This document shows, one piece after another, positions 49,411-61,626 of a stretch of 64,000 nt of DNA; within the stretch, counting starts at the first letter, position 1, and every line of letters begins with the position of its first letter. Under the pieces are notes generated by a model that was not told the origin of the DNA, ran no database searches, and saw only the letters and a program-made list of their open reading frames with translations. The stretch comes from Corynebacterium sp. Marseille-P3884 (lineage in GTDB: Bacteria; Actinomycetota; Actinomycetes; Mycobacteriales; Mycobacteriaceae). A program made the translations under genes and the position numbers. Location: NCBI RefSeq assembly GCF_017942225.1, contig NZ_JAGKSD010000007.1, positions 62,001 to 126,000 of the forward strand, written 5' to 3'.

Positions 49411-50880
49411 TCAGTAGTGAAAATTGCGGATCCGGTCGAAGGTCACGCGCAGTGCGCCGGCGTCCTTCGCGCCAGCCCACGTGCCTGCGCCAGAGGGATA
49501 CTCGACGCCCGAATTGAGATCGAGGCCGAGGCATCCGACGTTAAGGGCCTCGTCGACATTTTCCGGCCCCAATCCCCCGGCGAGGAGGGAATGGCCCCGC
49601 ACGTCATCGGGAATCGTGGACCAATCGAATCCAGTCCCGGACCCGCCGTCCTTCGCATCGAGAACGAGCTTATCGACGTCCGCTGCCAGCCCCTTTGCCA
49701 CCGCGGGCCCGTCGGGATCTGACATTGATACTCCGCGCCAGATCTCAATATCCGGGTCGAGGGCACGGACGCTATCGCGGATCTTCGCAATCAGGTCACG
49801 CTCGGCATCGAGCGAACCTTGGTACGGCGAGTGGATTTGCACGGCGCGAATCCCTGGAAATACCAGCTCGTCCCAGCCGTCGGTGCGACGGCTGGCGGCG
49901 ACATAGTGGAGCCCGGGTTCGTGAGCAACGATGTTTTTCGCTGTTTCACGTGAAACATTGCGCGGGCTGATTTCCTCGAAGATGAGCCCGCCATACACGG
50001 CGCCGACGGCACGGGCAGTCTGTGCGGCGGTGTGAGAAGTCAGGCCGCAGACCTTATTTGGGCCGTAGACCAGCATTCGCGCTGCCCAGTCGATATCTGG
50101 TGCGCCCGTGAGGTGGGACCCAACGAGGAAGCCGTCGGAGTGACCGCCGAGTCGCCGGACGGTTTCGACATTCCGAATGCCCGATTCGGAAACAATCAGG
50201 GCACCTTCCGGAGCGAGTGGTGCGAGCCGGGCAGAGCGTTCGAGGTCGATTGTCAGGTCGTGCAGGTTTCGGTGATTGATGCCGAAGATCTTTGCGCCGA
50301 GCTTGGTCGCGCGGGCTGCCTCATCTTCGTCGATCACCTCAGTGAGAACGTCGAGGCCGAGTCGGTCAGCTTCGGCAGATAGAGAGGCGTACTCATCGTC
50401 ATCGAGGACGCTGAGCATGAGGAGGATCGCGTCGGCACCGAAATAACGGGCGGCGTGAATCTGGACTGGGTCAACGATGAAGTCCTTGCAGAGAACCGGA
50501 AGATGGGTGGTCGCGGCGACGGTGGCAAGGTGGTCGTAGTCTCCCCCGAATCGCTCCGGTTCGCACAGAACGGAAATGCCGGCGGCATAGCGAGAGTAGA
50601 TGGAAGCGATCTCCCCCGGCTCGTAGTGCTCGCGAATCATGCCGAGCGACGGCGATGACGACTTGCATTCCATGATGAAGCGAGTTCCGGGCCGTGCCAG
50701 CGAATCGTAGAGGGAGCGCTCGGAGCGCGGCAGGCTTGCCGGGTCCACATGGGAGGTGCGAGCCTTAATTTCGTCAATGTGACGTTTTCGTCCGGTGACT
50801 ATGTCCTCAAGGATTGTCGGTAAGCCGGCAGACGGAGCTGTATCGGATAAGCTCTGGTCAGTGGCTTGTTTATCAGCCAC
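49411..50880 (-). CDS. trpCF: bifunctional IGP synthase / phosphoribosylanthranilate isomerase
   Basis: A 489-residue fusion. TrpC covers about 1-270 (FIMECKSSSPSLG, LCKDFIVD, GINHRNLHDL, VSESGI) and TrpF about 270-489 (KVCGLTS, GGLIFEEISPR, GGSGTGFDW, LLAGGLGPENVDEAL), the usual corynebacterial arrangement. GTG 50880 with SD GAAGGAG was chosen; the longer in-frame start would lie inside trpD. Codons for NVSRETA contain a perfect parS at 49942. Confidence 0.95.
   Translation of the reverse strand: MADKQATDQSLSDTAPSAGLPTILEDIVTGRKRHIDEIKARTSHVDPASLPRSERSLYDSLARPGTRFIMECKSSSPSLGMIREHYEPGEIASIYSRYAAGISVLCEPERFGGDYDHLATVAATTHLPVLCKDFIVDPVQIHAARYFGADAILLMLSVLDDDEYASLSAEADRLGLDVLTEVIDEDEAARATKLGAKIFGINHRNLHDLTIDLERSARLAPLAPEGALIVSESGIRNVETVRRLGGHSDGFLVGSHLTGAPDIDWAARMLVYGPNKVCGLTSHTAAQTARAVGAVYGGLIFEEISPRNVSRETAKNIVAHEPGLHYVAASRRTDGWDELVFPGIRAVQIHSPYQGSLDAERDLIAKIRDSVRALDPDIEIWRGVSMSDPDGPAVAKGLAADVDKLVLDAKDGGSGTGFDWSTIPDDVRGHSLLAGGLGPENVDEALNVGCLGLDLNSGVEYPSGAGTWAGAKDAGALRVTFDRIRNFHY
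49942..49957. other. parS site inside trpCF
   Basis: Perfect TGTTTCACGTGAAACA palindrome, the canonical ParB-binding site, lying within the trpCF coding sequence. Confidence 0.95.
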
Positions 50881-51893
50881 TGTAATCAGCTCCTTCGTGG
50901 GTGGAGAGCCACTGGGCGACGGAGCCGTCGATAAGCAGTTTTTGGGCGCGTGCGACGCCGTCGGCAATCGTGGGGTCGGTGCCGTAGAGGTAGAAAATGG
51001 CGCCGGCGGTCGCGGCTACTGCATCGCGGTGCGCATCGGGGGCGGTGTTGTCGAAAATGGCGCGGATGGCCGCGGCATTCTCCTTGCCGTCGCCGCCCTC
51101 GAGCTCTTCAAGCGAATAGGTGGGAAGACCCATGTCTTGGGGAGTGATGGTATAGTGCTCGATATTTCCCTCACGGTCGAGCTCCCACACGAGGGTATCG
51201 CCGTGGACGGCGAGCTCGTCGGTTCCGGCGCCGTGAACGATCATGGCGCGGCCGCGTTCCAGTTCGCGCATGGTCTCAGCGATGGTCTGTCCGAGAGCGG
51301 GGTTGGCGATGCCCATGATCTGGTACTCCGGGCGACCGGGCGAGAGCAGCGGACCGAGGGTGTTGAACAAGGTAGGGACACCCAAGGATTTGCGCACGGG
51401 CTGCACGTGAGCGATGGCCGGGTTGTACGCAGGGGCGAAGAGGAACGTGAAATTGGATGCCTCGAATTGGCGGACGGCGCGTTCAGGATCCAAGTCGAGC
51501 GGGATATTCAGTGCCTCGAGCACGTCGGCGGACCCAGACTTGGAGGACACGGAGCGGTTTCCGCACTTGATCATCTTCACTCCCCCAGCCGCGGCGACGA
51601 GGGAGGCGGCGGTGGTGATGTTGATGGTGTTCTTGCCGTCGCCGCCCGTTCCGGCGGTGTCCATGAGCCCCTCGCCGGTGATCGGGAAAGGTCGGCCAGC
51701 AGCCAGGAAAGCCTTCGCGGCGCCCGCAATATCCGCGAATGTTTCGCCGCGGGTGCGCACTGTGGCGAGTAGTGCGGCGATGTGGACATCGTCGTAATCG
51801 CCCACGGTCAGCGGAACGAATGCTTCAGTCGCCTCCTCGAGAGTCGGCGTCTTGTTGTCGAGGAATGCGCGGAGCGTATCGAGTGAAGAACTG

Positions 51894-51901
<8 letters not shown>
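50873..51901 (-). CDS. trpD: anthranilate phosphoribosyltransferase
   Basis: A 342-residue enzyme with DTAGTGGDGKNTINIT, KCGNRSVSSKSGSADVLEAL and VHGAGTDEL. ATG 51901 (MASSSSLD) has AAAGGTGA upstream; a GTG nine bases earlier falls in that SD. It overlaps trpG by eight bases and trpCF by eight bases, so these three genes are tightly coupled. The LLIDGS codons near the C-terminus contain an iterated 10-mer. Confidence 0.96.
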
Positions 51902-54115
<2,214 letters not shown>

Positions 54116-54571
54116 CTACCTGTCGTCCGCCTGTCGGGCGGCGTTTCGGAGAGCTCCGAGATCGACTTGCGGTGTCGGTTCGGAATCGGCTTCCGCTTCG
54201 CCTTCCTTGGCTTGGCTGAAGACTCGCGCCGCACGTGCCCCCTGGTTGCCCGCTTCGGCGATGGCGGCGATGGCAATGAGCGCGAGAACGATCGGACCTG
54301 CCCACAGCCATCCTTCGGCGATGAATGCAAATGCGGCGCCGAAGGCGAGGGCCAGTCCGCCGAGAATCAAATACGGGCCCACGACCTTGTGCGCCTGGAC
54401 CCAGATCTCCTCGTCCTTGCGCACCTCCGGCACGTGGAGTCCGATCACGTTATTGCCGGGCAAACGCCCCAGCGCAGCAAGCAGGCCCGGGATGAGGAGC
54501 GCGAGCGCAAAGACAATGAAAACAACACCGATAACCACGCCAGTCATAATTCTCAATTCTACTTTCCGCAT
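54116..54571 (-). CDS. SdpI family membrane protein
   Basis: A 151-residue protein with about three or four spans and the SdpI-type core PGNNVIGLHVPEVRKDEEIW, followed by VQAHKVVGPYL. SdpI of Bacillus is an immunity and signalling protein, but most family members lack assigned roles. It ends 27 bp before trpE with no terminator between, so it probably heads the trp transcript. MTGVVIG (54547) is an alternative start. No tandem-Trp leader peptide or attenuator was seen before trpE or before this gene. Confidence 0.75.
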   Translation of the reverse strand: MRKVELRIMTGVVIGVVFIVFALALLIPGLLAALGRLPGNNVIGLHVPEVRKDEEIWVQAHKVVGPYLILGGLALAFGAAFAFIAEGWLWAGPIVLALIAIAAIAEAGNQGARAARVFSQAKEGEAEADSEPTPQVDLGALRNAARQADDR

Positions 54572-54730
54572 GATTTCAGGCAGCCAACAGGGGTCCAGGG
54601 GAAACGGCGGATTTCCTCTGGGAGGAGGTGTCGTGAAGAATAGTAATTAATAAGGTGCAGTGCTGCCTTATTCATTTCCCGTACCTACGTCTGGTCGACA
54701 GGGCCAGGCTCCCCGAGCAAAGGGTAAAAC

Positions 54731-55957
54731 ATGAACACCAAGTCGATCACGAGGTCGCTGTTGTTCTGGATCGTCGTGGCCATTGTGCTCGGCATCAGCT
54801 GCAGCTTCTTCTTTCCAGAGTGGCTCGCCCGCATCTTCATCACATTCAACGGGCTCTTCGCCAATTTCCTGGGCTTCTTCGTCCCGGTCCTCATTTTCGC
54901 GCTCATCACTCCCGCGATTGCGGGTCTCGGTCGCGGTGCGGGAAAGTGGCTGGGAATCACCGCCGGTATCGCCTACAGCTCGACCGTGATCTCCGGTCTG
55001 ATCGCTTGGGGTCTGTCAGCGCTTCTGTATCCGTGGCTGCTCGGCGACCAGTCGCTTGTCACCGATGTCGATGATGTCGACGCCGGCGGGCTCTCCCCCT
55101 TCTTCGAGGTGGAGATTCCGCCTCCATTCGAAGTGATGACTGCACTGGTACTCGCGTTCTGCATCGGCTTGGCAATGACGGCGGTCAAATCTGACACCAT
55201 GTACAAAGTGGCCACGGAGCTTGAGGGCGCCATCATGAAGGTGGTCACCTCGTTCGTGATTCCTCTGTTGCCGCTGTTCATCTTCGGCATTTTCCTGAAC
55301 CTCGGCATGAACGAGAATATGGGCTCCACGATGGCCGCATTCGGCAAGGTGCTTCTGCTCTCCGTGGTCATGACGATCGTCCTGCTCGTTATTCAGTACC
55401 TCATCGCCGGTGCGGTCGCGGGTGTCAACCCGTTCACCGCCCTGCGCAATATGCTGCCGGCCTACTTCACCGCTCTGGGCACGTCCTCGTCCGCCGCGTC
55501 CATTCCGGTCACGCTGCGTTCCACGCTGAACAATAAGGTCGACGAGAATGTCGCCGGCTTCGTGGTTCCGCTCTGCGCGACGATCCACCTGTCCGGCTCC
55601 ATGATGAAGATCGGCCTCTACGCCTTTGCGGTCATTTACATGGGCGGCCTCGATGTCCCGTGGGGTCTCTACCTTGGCTTCATTCTGTTGCTGGGCATCA
55701 TGATGATCGCCGCGCCTGGTGTCCCCGGCGGCGCCATCATGGCCGCGACCGGCCTGCTCGCATCCATGCTCGGGTTCAATGACGAGATGGTCGCGCTCAT
55801 GATCGCCGCTTACATCGTCGTCGACTCCTTCGGCACCGCAGCTAACGTCACGGGCGACGGCGCCATCGCGCTGGTGCTCAACCGCTTCGCGTCCGGCAAG
55901 ATCGAAGGCCACAACGGGGGCGAGAGCAAGGAGCTTGACGACGCCACCGTGGCCTAG
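54731..55957 (+). CDS. dicarboxylate/amino acid:cation symporter (DAACS family)
   Basis: A 408-residue transporter with about eight spans. Signatures include FVPVLIFALITPAIAGLG, a Ser-rich hairpin GTSSSAASIPVTL and the cation/substrate motif CATIHLSGSMM with PGVPGGAIM. Substrate (serine/threonine, glutamate or a dicarboxylate) cannot be read from the sequence. RBS AAAGGG precedes the ATG. It diverges from the trp-operon promoter region and ends in the parS-containing hairpin. Confidence 0.9.
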   Translation: MNTKSITRSLLFWIVVAIVLGISCSFFFPEWLARIFITFNGLFANFLGFFVPVLIFALITPAIAGLGRGAGKWLGITAGIAYSSTVISGLIAWGLSALLYPWLLGDQSLVTDVDDVDAGGLSPFFEVEIPPPFEVMTALVLAFCIGLAMTAVKSDTMYKVATELEGAIMKVVTSFVIPLLPLFIFGIFLNLGMNENMGSTMAAFGKVLLLSVVMTIVLLVIQYLIAGAVAGVNPFTALRNMLPAYFTALGTSSSAASIPVTLRSTLNNKVDENVAGFVVPLCATIHLSGSMMKIGLYAFAVIYMGGLDVPWGLYLGFILLLGIMMIAAPGVPGGAIMAATGLLASMLGFNDEMVALMIAAYIVVDSFGTAANVTGDGAIALVLNRFASGKIEGHNGGESKELDDATVA

Positions 55958-55979
55958 TCTTCCTCCCCCTCTCCCCCGC

Positions 55980-56009
55980 GAGCCCATGTTTCACGTGAAA
56001 CATGGGCTC
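55980..56009 (+). terminator. 30-bp perfect palindrome with parS at its core
   Basis: The parS at 55987-56002 is extended on both sides by GAGCCCA / TGGGCTC to a 30-bp perfect inverted repeat, followed by TTCTTT. It lies 23 bp after the symporter stop and should fold into a stable RNA hairpin, so it probably doubles as terminator and ParB site. Confidence 0.7.
55987..56002. other. parS site after the symporter gene
   Basis: Perfect TGTTTCACGTGAAACA between the symporter and the DUF5129 gene. Confidence 0.96.
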
Positions 56010-56067
56010 TTCTTTATGCTCTTTCCCTTGCCCCCACGTGCTTCCATGGCGGCGCTATCATGTGGCC

Positions 56068-57513
56068 ATGAACGGCAAGCAGATCATGGCAACTATCGGC
56101 ATTGCGGCTGCATTGGCGGCCGGTGGAGCAGCTGCGGGGTACGCCACCACTGACATCCCTGAGGCGGACGATGTGGCCGTCGAGCAGGGTGTCGCCCCGC
56201 AGGTGACTATTGACGATCCGGACGATGTGCTCTCTGCTGAGGATGAGGAGCGCATGATCAAGGATGCCGAGCGCCTCGACACCCCAGCCGTGGTCAAGGA
56301 TCTCCACTACATGGTCTTCGCCACCAACCACGAGAATATTCTCGACACCGTTGAGGAATACGTCCGCGATACGTACCCAGAGATGATCGGCAACGCGGAA
56401 AACGAGGACAACCGTTTTGCCGACGGCACCATGATCATCGGTGTGGGACTCGACCCGCGTCGAGCTTTCGGATATTACGGCGATGATGTGGCCGCGCAGC
56501 TGAAGATCGACCACGGTCAGCGTGACTACCTGGTACTCGACGCCATGAAACCGGGCGTCAGCGACAACAATATTCCTGCTGGCCTCTTTGCGGCTGCGAA
56601 AACCGCACTGGACACCGAAGCCGCCGCCAACTATTCGGTGGAGGACGCCAAAAGCTCCCGGGGTGACGCGATGTTCGGTCTCGGGTTCGGTGGCTTGGGC
56701 TTGGGCACCGCTGGTGCAGTGACCGGGTTCGGTATCTCGAATAGCCGCCGCAAGAAGATCGCTCAGGCGCGCGAGGATTACAACGCCGTGACGACGGAGT
56801 ACGCATCGCTTGCCGGGCGCCTCAACGAGATCGATATTCGCGCCAATTCCGTCTCCTCGGCATTCGCCGATGCGGAGCTGCGTAAGCAGTGGGGCGAGGT
56901 GCGCGACACCTTCTTCGGTTATCACGAGGCGGTCAGCGGTGCTGGCGGCATTGGCGATATCAAGATCGACGACGACAAGGAGGCACTGCGCAACCACAAG
57001 AAACTCCGCAAGGCAGCCGAGTCTGTCGAGCACGTCTCCAATGCCGAGGACAATATCAACCGGCTCTTCGAGATCGAGCAGGGCGATGCCGCGTCTCGCC
57101 GCACAGCGCTGACCGACCTCCGCGAGGACGTCATCATCGCCAGGCAGAAGGTCAAAGATGGGCAGCTGAAGCGCGACCTCGAGCAGCTCGGCCACCGTAT
57201 CGACAAGCTCGACCACAATCCGGGATCTGCAACGTTCGTCGACGACTTCGTGCGCATCCTCGGTGACTACCGCCTGCTTCTGGACCAAGTGAAGAAGCGC
57301 GAATTCTCTGACGTCAAGGAATACGAGCCACTGCGCAAGCCCGCTATCTACGACAGCGGCTACAACTACTACGGCTACGTGCCCTTCGTCGTCATGGACA
57401 GCTGGCACACGAGCAATGTGGAGACCCACCAATCGCAGACCTCGAGCGGCGGCACATCCGCCGGCGTTGCCTCCTCCGGCTTCTCCGCTGCGGGAAGCTC
57501 CTCGTCGTTTTAG
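56068..57513 (+). CDS. DUF5129 / TPM-domain-like membrane protein
   Basis: A 481-residue protein. An N-terminal span or signal anchor (MATIGIAAALAAGGAAAGYA) is followed by a TPM-like extracytoplasmic domain (DDVLSAEDEERMIKDAERL, DGTMIIGVGLDPRRAFGYYG), a second span (FGLGFGGLGLGTAGAVTGFG), a long charged coiled-coil-like cytosolic region and a Ser/Gly tail. This matches corynebacterial DUF5129 proteins of unknown role. ATG 56068 was chosen, because the longer frame runs through the parS hairpin side. Confidence 0.78.
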   Translation: MNGKQIMATIGIAAALAAGGAAAGYATTDIPEADDVAVEQGVAPQVTIDDPDDVLSAEDEERMIKDAERLDTPAVVKDLHYMVFATNHENILDTVEEYVRDTYPEMIGNAENEDNRFADGTMIIGVGLDPRRAFGYYGDDVAAQLKIDHGQRDYLVLDAMKPGVSDNNIPAGLFAAAKTALDTEAAANYSVEDAKSSRGDAMFGLGFGGLGLGTAGAVTGFGISNSRRKKIAQAREDYNAVTTEYASLAGRLNEIDIRANSVSSAFADAELRKQWGEVRDTFFGYHEAVSGAGGIGDIKIDDDKEALRNHKKLRKAAESVEHVSNAEDNINRLFEIEQGDAASRRTALTDLREDVIIARQKVKDGQLKRDLEQLGHRIDKLDHNPGSATFVDDFVRILGDYRLLLDQVKKREFSDVKEYEPLRKPAIYDSGYNYYGYVPFVVMDSWHTSNVETHQSQTSSGGTSAGVASSGFSAAGSSSSF

Positions 57514-57533
57514 TTTCGGACTAGAATTGAGTC

Positions 57534-58064
57534 ATGGTCTCGGTTCTTTATGCCAGCTACTACGGCTCGACGAAGCAGTACGCTGACGCACTCGCTGCAC
57601 GCTTCGGCGTGAGCGCGCAAGAGATCGGCGACAACAGTGCATCGCTTATCGACGGCTCTAGTGCCGACCCCGTTGTCATCCTTTCCCCCATTCACGGGCC
57701 GGCCCATCCAGGTGTGAAGCTCATCAAGCGGCTTTCGGAAGCCGTGGTGAAAGGCCGACCCATCGCTCTCGCCACCGTCGGCATGACCCTCGAGCACGTC
57801 GCCTACGACCAGGATCCGGTCGGCAAGCTCCTGGGCGATCGCGCGAACCACATTGACCGGTTCTACTTGCCCGGACGGCTGAACTATTCCGAGCTGAGCC
57901 GCAAGCACCGGGGCATGATGAAAAGCGTTGTATGGGGACTCAAAATAACGGGCGCGAAGGGCGAGAACGAGAAAATGATGGTCGACACGTTCGGCCAGTA
58001 CGTGGACCGAGTCGACTTCAAGAAACTCGCACCTATTGCGGAGTGGGTGGGCAACAACACATAG
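57534..58064 (+). CDS. flavodoxin-domain protein, paralogue 1
   Basis: A 176-residue flavodoxin-like protein: VLYASYYGSTKQYADALAARF is the FMN phosphate-loop region, followed by VVILSPIHG and FYLPGRLNYSELSRKHRGMM. Members of this family (PF12724) include HemG-type reductases, but the electron partner is unknown. It starts 20 bp after the DUF5129 gene, and its paralogue follows. Confidence 0.83.
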   Translation: MVSVLYASYYGSTKQYADALAARFGVSAQEIGDNSASLIDGSSADPVVILSPIHGPAHPGVKLIKRLSEAVVKGRPIALATVGMTLEHVAYDQDPVGKLLGDRANHIDRFYLPGRLNYSELSRKHRGMMKSVVWGLKITGAKGENEKMMVDTFGQYVDRVDFKKLAPIAEWVGNNT

Positions 58065-58095
58065 TCTCCGGCGGGGATCGGGGTAGCGTAGAGGC

Positions 58096-58623
58096 ATGAG
58101 CACCAAAATCTTCTATGCCACCCTCTACGGATCCAACAAGCAGTACGCCGACGTACTCGCGGAGCGGCTTGGAGTCGAGGCCCACGAAATCGACGAGCAG
58201 AGTGCAGAGCTTATCGACGCCTCCTCCAACGACCCCATCGTCGTCTTCTCCCCCGTCCACGGCTCTTTCATCCGCGGCGCGAAATTCCTGAATGAGCTGG
58301 GCGCGGACGTCGTCGAGAACCGCAAAGTGTGCCTGGCGGCAGTCGGCATGGCACTCGATGGCGTCAATGCGGAGCTCGACCAGGCAGGCAATATCCTCGG
58401 CGACCTGGCCGACCAGGTGAAGCGCGTGTACCTTCCCGGTCGTATCAATTACTCCGAACTTGAGCCTGAGCACTACGCCATCCTCGAGTCCCGCATCGAC
58501 AAGTTCAGGGAGAAGGACGAACCGTCGGCGAATGAGCAGATGCTGATCGACACCTTCGGCGAAGGAATCGACCGCGTTGATCTGAACCGGCTCGACGAGA
58601 TCGTGGAGTGGCTCGAGGGCTAA
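58096..58623 (+). CDS. flavodoxin-domain protein, paralogue 2
   Basis: A 175-residue protein aligned with the preceding gene along its entire length (KIFYATLYGSNKQYADVLAERL, VVFSPVHG, VYLPGRINYSELEPEH, FGEGIDRVDL). An old duplication is likely, given the divergence. Each copy carries an iterated 10-mer at the equivalent ELIDASS/SLIDGSS position. Confidence 0.83.
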   Translation: MSTKIFYATLYGSNKQYADVLAERLGVEAHEIDEQSAELIDASSNDPIVVFSPVHGSFIRGAKFLNELGADVVENRKVCLAAVGMALDGVNAELDQAGNILGDLADQVKRVYLPGRINYSELEPEHYAILESRIDKFREKDEPSANEQMLIDTFGEGIDRVDLNRLDEIVEWLEG

Positions 58624-58646
58624 ATCTCGCCTCCTCCCCCATCACG

Positions 58647-58662
58647 TGTTTCACGTGAAACA
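58647..58662. other. parS site after the flavodoxin genes
   Basis: Perfect TGTTTCACGTGAAACA, 23 bp past the stop of the second flavodoxin gene and just before its terminator. Confidence 0.96.
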
Positions 58663-58667
58663 ACCGC

Positions 58668-58691
58668 GGCCCACCGAAAGTTTGGTGGGCC
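58668..58691 (+). terminator. terminator between flavodoxin 2 and leuS
   Basis: GGCCCACC (58668-58675) pairs with GGTGGGCC (58684-58691) around GAAAGTTT. It adjoins the parS. Confidence 0.7.
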
Positions 58692-58763
58692 CCACGTTTG
58701 GCTCGTTGGCTTTGAAACTGGTCCTGCAGAAGACCGCGAGGCCAACTACTACACTGTTTAACC

Positions 58764-61622
58764 ATGACTAGCGCTACTGGACCGGCGTTCCGCTACTCGG
58801 CGGGCATTGCCAACGAGATTGAACAGAAATGGCAGAAGTACTGGATCGATAACGGGACGTTCAACGCCCCGAACCCCGTTGGCCCTCTAGCGCCTGAATC
58901 GGATGCGAAGGAGCTGCCGGCGGACAAGCTCAACGTCCAGGACATGTTCCCCTACCCTTCCGGGGCGGGCCTGCACGTGGGGCACCCGCTGGGCTACATC
59001 GCCACGGATGTCTTCGCGCGCTATAACCGAATGCTGGGCAAGAATGTTCTGCACACGCTCGGCTACGACGCCTTCGGTCTGCCGGCTGAGCAGTACGCCA
59101 TCCAGACGGGCACGCACCCGCGGACGACGACGATGGCGAATATCGAGAATATGACTCGCCAGCTCGACGCACTGGGGCTCGGGCACGACCGCCGTCGCTC
59201 TGTCGCGACGACCGACCCGGAGTTCTACCGCTGGACGCAGTGGATCTTCCTGCAGATCTTCAATTCCTGGTTCGACGAGGAGCAGCAGAAGGCACGTCCG
59301 ATTGCGGAGCTTATCGACGAGCTCGAGGCCGGCAAGCGCACCACCAAGGACGGCCGTGTGTACGCCGAGCTCGATCCGGCGGAGCAGCAGAAGGCTATCG
59401 ACGAGTTTCGCCTCGTCTACCTCTCCGACTCCATGGTCAACTGGTGCCCAGGCCTGGGCACGGTGCTGGCCAACGAGGAGGTCACCGCCGAGGGCCGTTC
59501 TGAGCGCGGCAACTACCCCGTGTTCCGTAAGCGTCTGCGCCAGTGGATGATGCGCATCACCGCGTACTCGGACCGCTTGTTGGATGACCTCGAGGTGTTG
59601 GATTGGCCCGACAAGGTCAAGGCTATGCAGCGCAACTGGATCGGCCGGTCCCGCGGTGCGGAGGTGTCCTTCCAGTCGGATGCCGGTCCGATTGACGTGT
59701 TCACCACGCGCCCAGACACCCTGTTCGGCGCCACATACATGGTCCTCGCGCCGGAGCACGAGCTGGTGGAGAAGCTGGTGGCGGATGCCTACCCGGCGGA
59801 CGTCGATAAGCGATGGACCTATGGCGAAGCAACGCCGCAGGCTGCTGTGGACGCGTACAAGCGCGCGATCGCGGCGAAATCTGATGTTGAGCGCCAGGAG
59901 AACAAGGAGAAGACCGGTGTTTTCTTGGGTGCATATGCCACGAATCCGGTGAACGGCAAGCAGGTGCCCGTCTTCATCGCGGATTATGTTTTGACTGGTT
60001 ACGGCACTGGCGCGATCATGGCGGTGCCGGCGCACGACGAGCGCGATTATGAATTCGCGAATGTCTTCGGGCTGCCGATCGTTCCGGTGCTGGATGGTGG
60101 CAACATCGATGAGGCGGCGTTCACGGAGGACGGACCGCACATCAACTCTGCGAATGACCGCGGTCTGGACCTGAACGGATTGGGCAAGGACGAGTCGATC
60201 GAGAAAGCCATTGCGTGGCTGGTCGCCGAAGGTGCTGGTGAGGAGCGGATTCAGTACAAGCTCCGCGATTGGCTGTTCGCGCGTCAGCGTTATTGGGGCG
60301 AGCCATTCCCGATCGTCTACGACGAAAACGGCGTTGCCCACGCGCTGCCGGAGTCAATGCTGCCGGTCGAGCTGCCGGATGTGGAGGACTACAACCCAGT
60401 CTCCTTCGACCCGGACGACGCTGATTCGGAGCCCTCTCCCCCGCTGGCGAAGGCCACGGAGTGGGTGAATGTGACGCTCGATCTCGGCGACGGCGACAAG
60501 CAGTACACCCGCGACACGAACGTGATGCCGCAGTGGGCGGGTTCGTCCTGGTACCAGCTGCGCTACATCGACCCGACGAATGCGGAGAAATTCTGCGATA
60601 TCGAAAATGAGCGGTACTGGACCGGCCCGCAGCCGGAGAAGCACGGCGCGAATGACCCGGGCGGTGTCGACCTTTATGTCGGTGGTGTCGAGCACGCGGT
60701 GCTGCACTTGCTGTACGCGCGCTTTTGGCACAAGGTGCTCTTCGACCTGGGCTTTGTGAGCTCGAAGGAGCCGTACCGACGCCTCTACAACCAGGGGTAT
60801 ATCCAGGCTTATGCCTACACGGATTCCCGTGGCGTGTACGTCCCGGCCGCCGAGGTCGAAGAGAAGGACGGGAAGTTCTTCCACAACGGTAAAGAGGTCA
60901 AGCAAGAGTACGGCAAGATGGGCAAGTCCCTGAAGAATGCCGTGGCTCCGGATGACATCGCGCAGGAATTCGGTGCCGATACGCTGCGCGTGTACGAGAT
61001 GTCGATGGGTCCGCTGGATACGTCGCGTCCGTGGGCCACGAAGGATGTCGTGGGCGCGCACCGCTTCCTGCAGCGCCTGTGGCGCTTGATCGTCAACGAG
61101 GAGACCGGCGAGGTCACCGTCAGCGATGAGCCGATGAGTGACGAGGATGCGAAGCAGCTCCACCGCACAATCGCGGGCGTGCGCGACGATTACGAGCACC
61201 TCCGCGATAACACGGTGGTCGCCAAACTCATTGAGTACGTCAACTATCTGACGAAGGCGCGCGAGCAGAAGAACGGCGGCAATGTTTCACGTGAAACAGT
61301 CGAACCGCTCGTCCAGATGGTCTCCCCCGTCGCCCCGCACATTGCGGAAGAGCTGTGGGCACGACTCGGACACGAGGGCACGATCACGTTCGAGCCGTTC
61401 CCGACCTTCGATGAGAGCTTGCTTGTCGACGACACCGTCGAGATCCCTGTGCAGATCAACGGCAAGGTGCGGGCGCGCATCGATGTTCCGGCGGAGGCAG
61501 CGAAGGACGAGATCGAGAGCATCGCGCTTGCCGACGAGCGCGTGGCAGGTTTGATCGAAGGAAAGAACCTGGTCAAGACCATCGTGGTGCCCGGCCGCAT
61601 GGTGAACCTGGTGGTGAAATAA
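58764..61622 (+). CDS. leuS: leucyl-tRNA synthetase
   Basis: A 952-residue class I synthetase. The HIGH-type motif is HVGHPLG near residue 72, the editing (CP1) domain includes [18 protein letters not shown] and [15 protein letters not shown], and the KMSKS motif is KMGKSLKN near residue 718. Codons for NVSRETV in the C-terminal part contain a perfect parS at 61283. Two iterated 10-mers lie in low-conservation loops (ELIDELE and DVDKRWT). Confidence 0.97.
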   Translation: MTSATGPAFRYSAGIANEIEQKWQKYWIDNGTFNAPNPVGPLAPESDAKELPADKLNVQDMFPYPSGAGLHVGHPLGYIATDVFARYNRMLGKNVLHTLGYDAFGLPAEQYAIQTGTHPRTTTMANIENMTRQLDALGLGHDRRRSVATTDPEFYRWTQWIFLQIFNSWFDEEQQKARPIAELIDELEAGKRTTKDGRVYAELDPAEQQKAIDEFRLVYLSDSMVNWCPGLGTVLANEEVTAEGRSERGNYPVFRKRLRQWMMRITAYSDRLLDDLEVLDWPDKVKAMQRNWIGRSRGAEVSFQSDAGPIDVFTTRPDTLFGATYMVLAPEHELVEKLVADAYPADVDKRWTYGEATPQAAVDAYKRAIAAKSDVERQENKEKTGVFLGAYATNPVNGKQVPVFIADYVLTGYGTGAIMAVPAHDERDYEFANVFGLPIVPVLDGGNIDEAAFTEDGPHINSANDRGLDLNGLGKDESIEKAIAWLVAEGAGEERIQYKLRDWLFARQRYWGEPFPIVYDENGVAHALPESMLPVELPDVEDYNPVSFDPDDADSEPSPPLAKATEWVNVTLDLGDGDKQYTRDTNVMPQWAGSSWYQLRYIDPTNAEKFCDIENERYWTGPQPEKHGANDPGGVDLYVGGVEHAVLHLLYARFWHKVLFDLGFVSSKEPYRRLYNQGYIQAYAYTDSRGVYVPAAEVEEKDGKFFHNGKEVKQEYGKMGKSLKNAVAPDDIAQEFGADTLRVYEMSMGPLDTSRPWATKDVVGAHRFLQRLWRLIVNEETGEVTVSDEPMSDEDAKQLHRTIAGVRDDYEHLRDNTVVAKLIEYVNYLTKAREQKNGGNVSRETVEPLVQMVSPVAPHIAEELWARLGHEGTITFEPFPTFDESLLVDDTVEIPVQINGKVRARIDVPAEAAKDEIESIALADERVAGLIEGKNLVKTIVVPGRMVNLVVK
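61283..61298. other. parS site inside leuS
   Basis: Perfect TGTTTCACGTGAAACA within the leuS coding sequence, furthest from the origin of the four in this window. Confidence 0.96.
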
Positions 61623-61626
61623 AAGA

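Noticed and set aside
54572-54730. trp leader peptide or attenuator
   Set aside because: No run of TGG codons in a short frame and no terminator/antiterminator pair found. The region looks like a plain divergent promoter.
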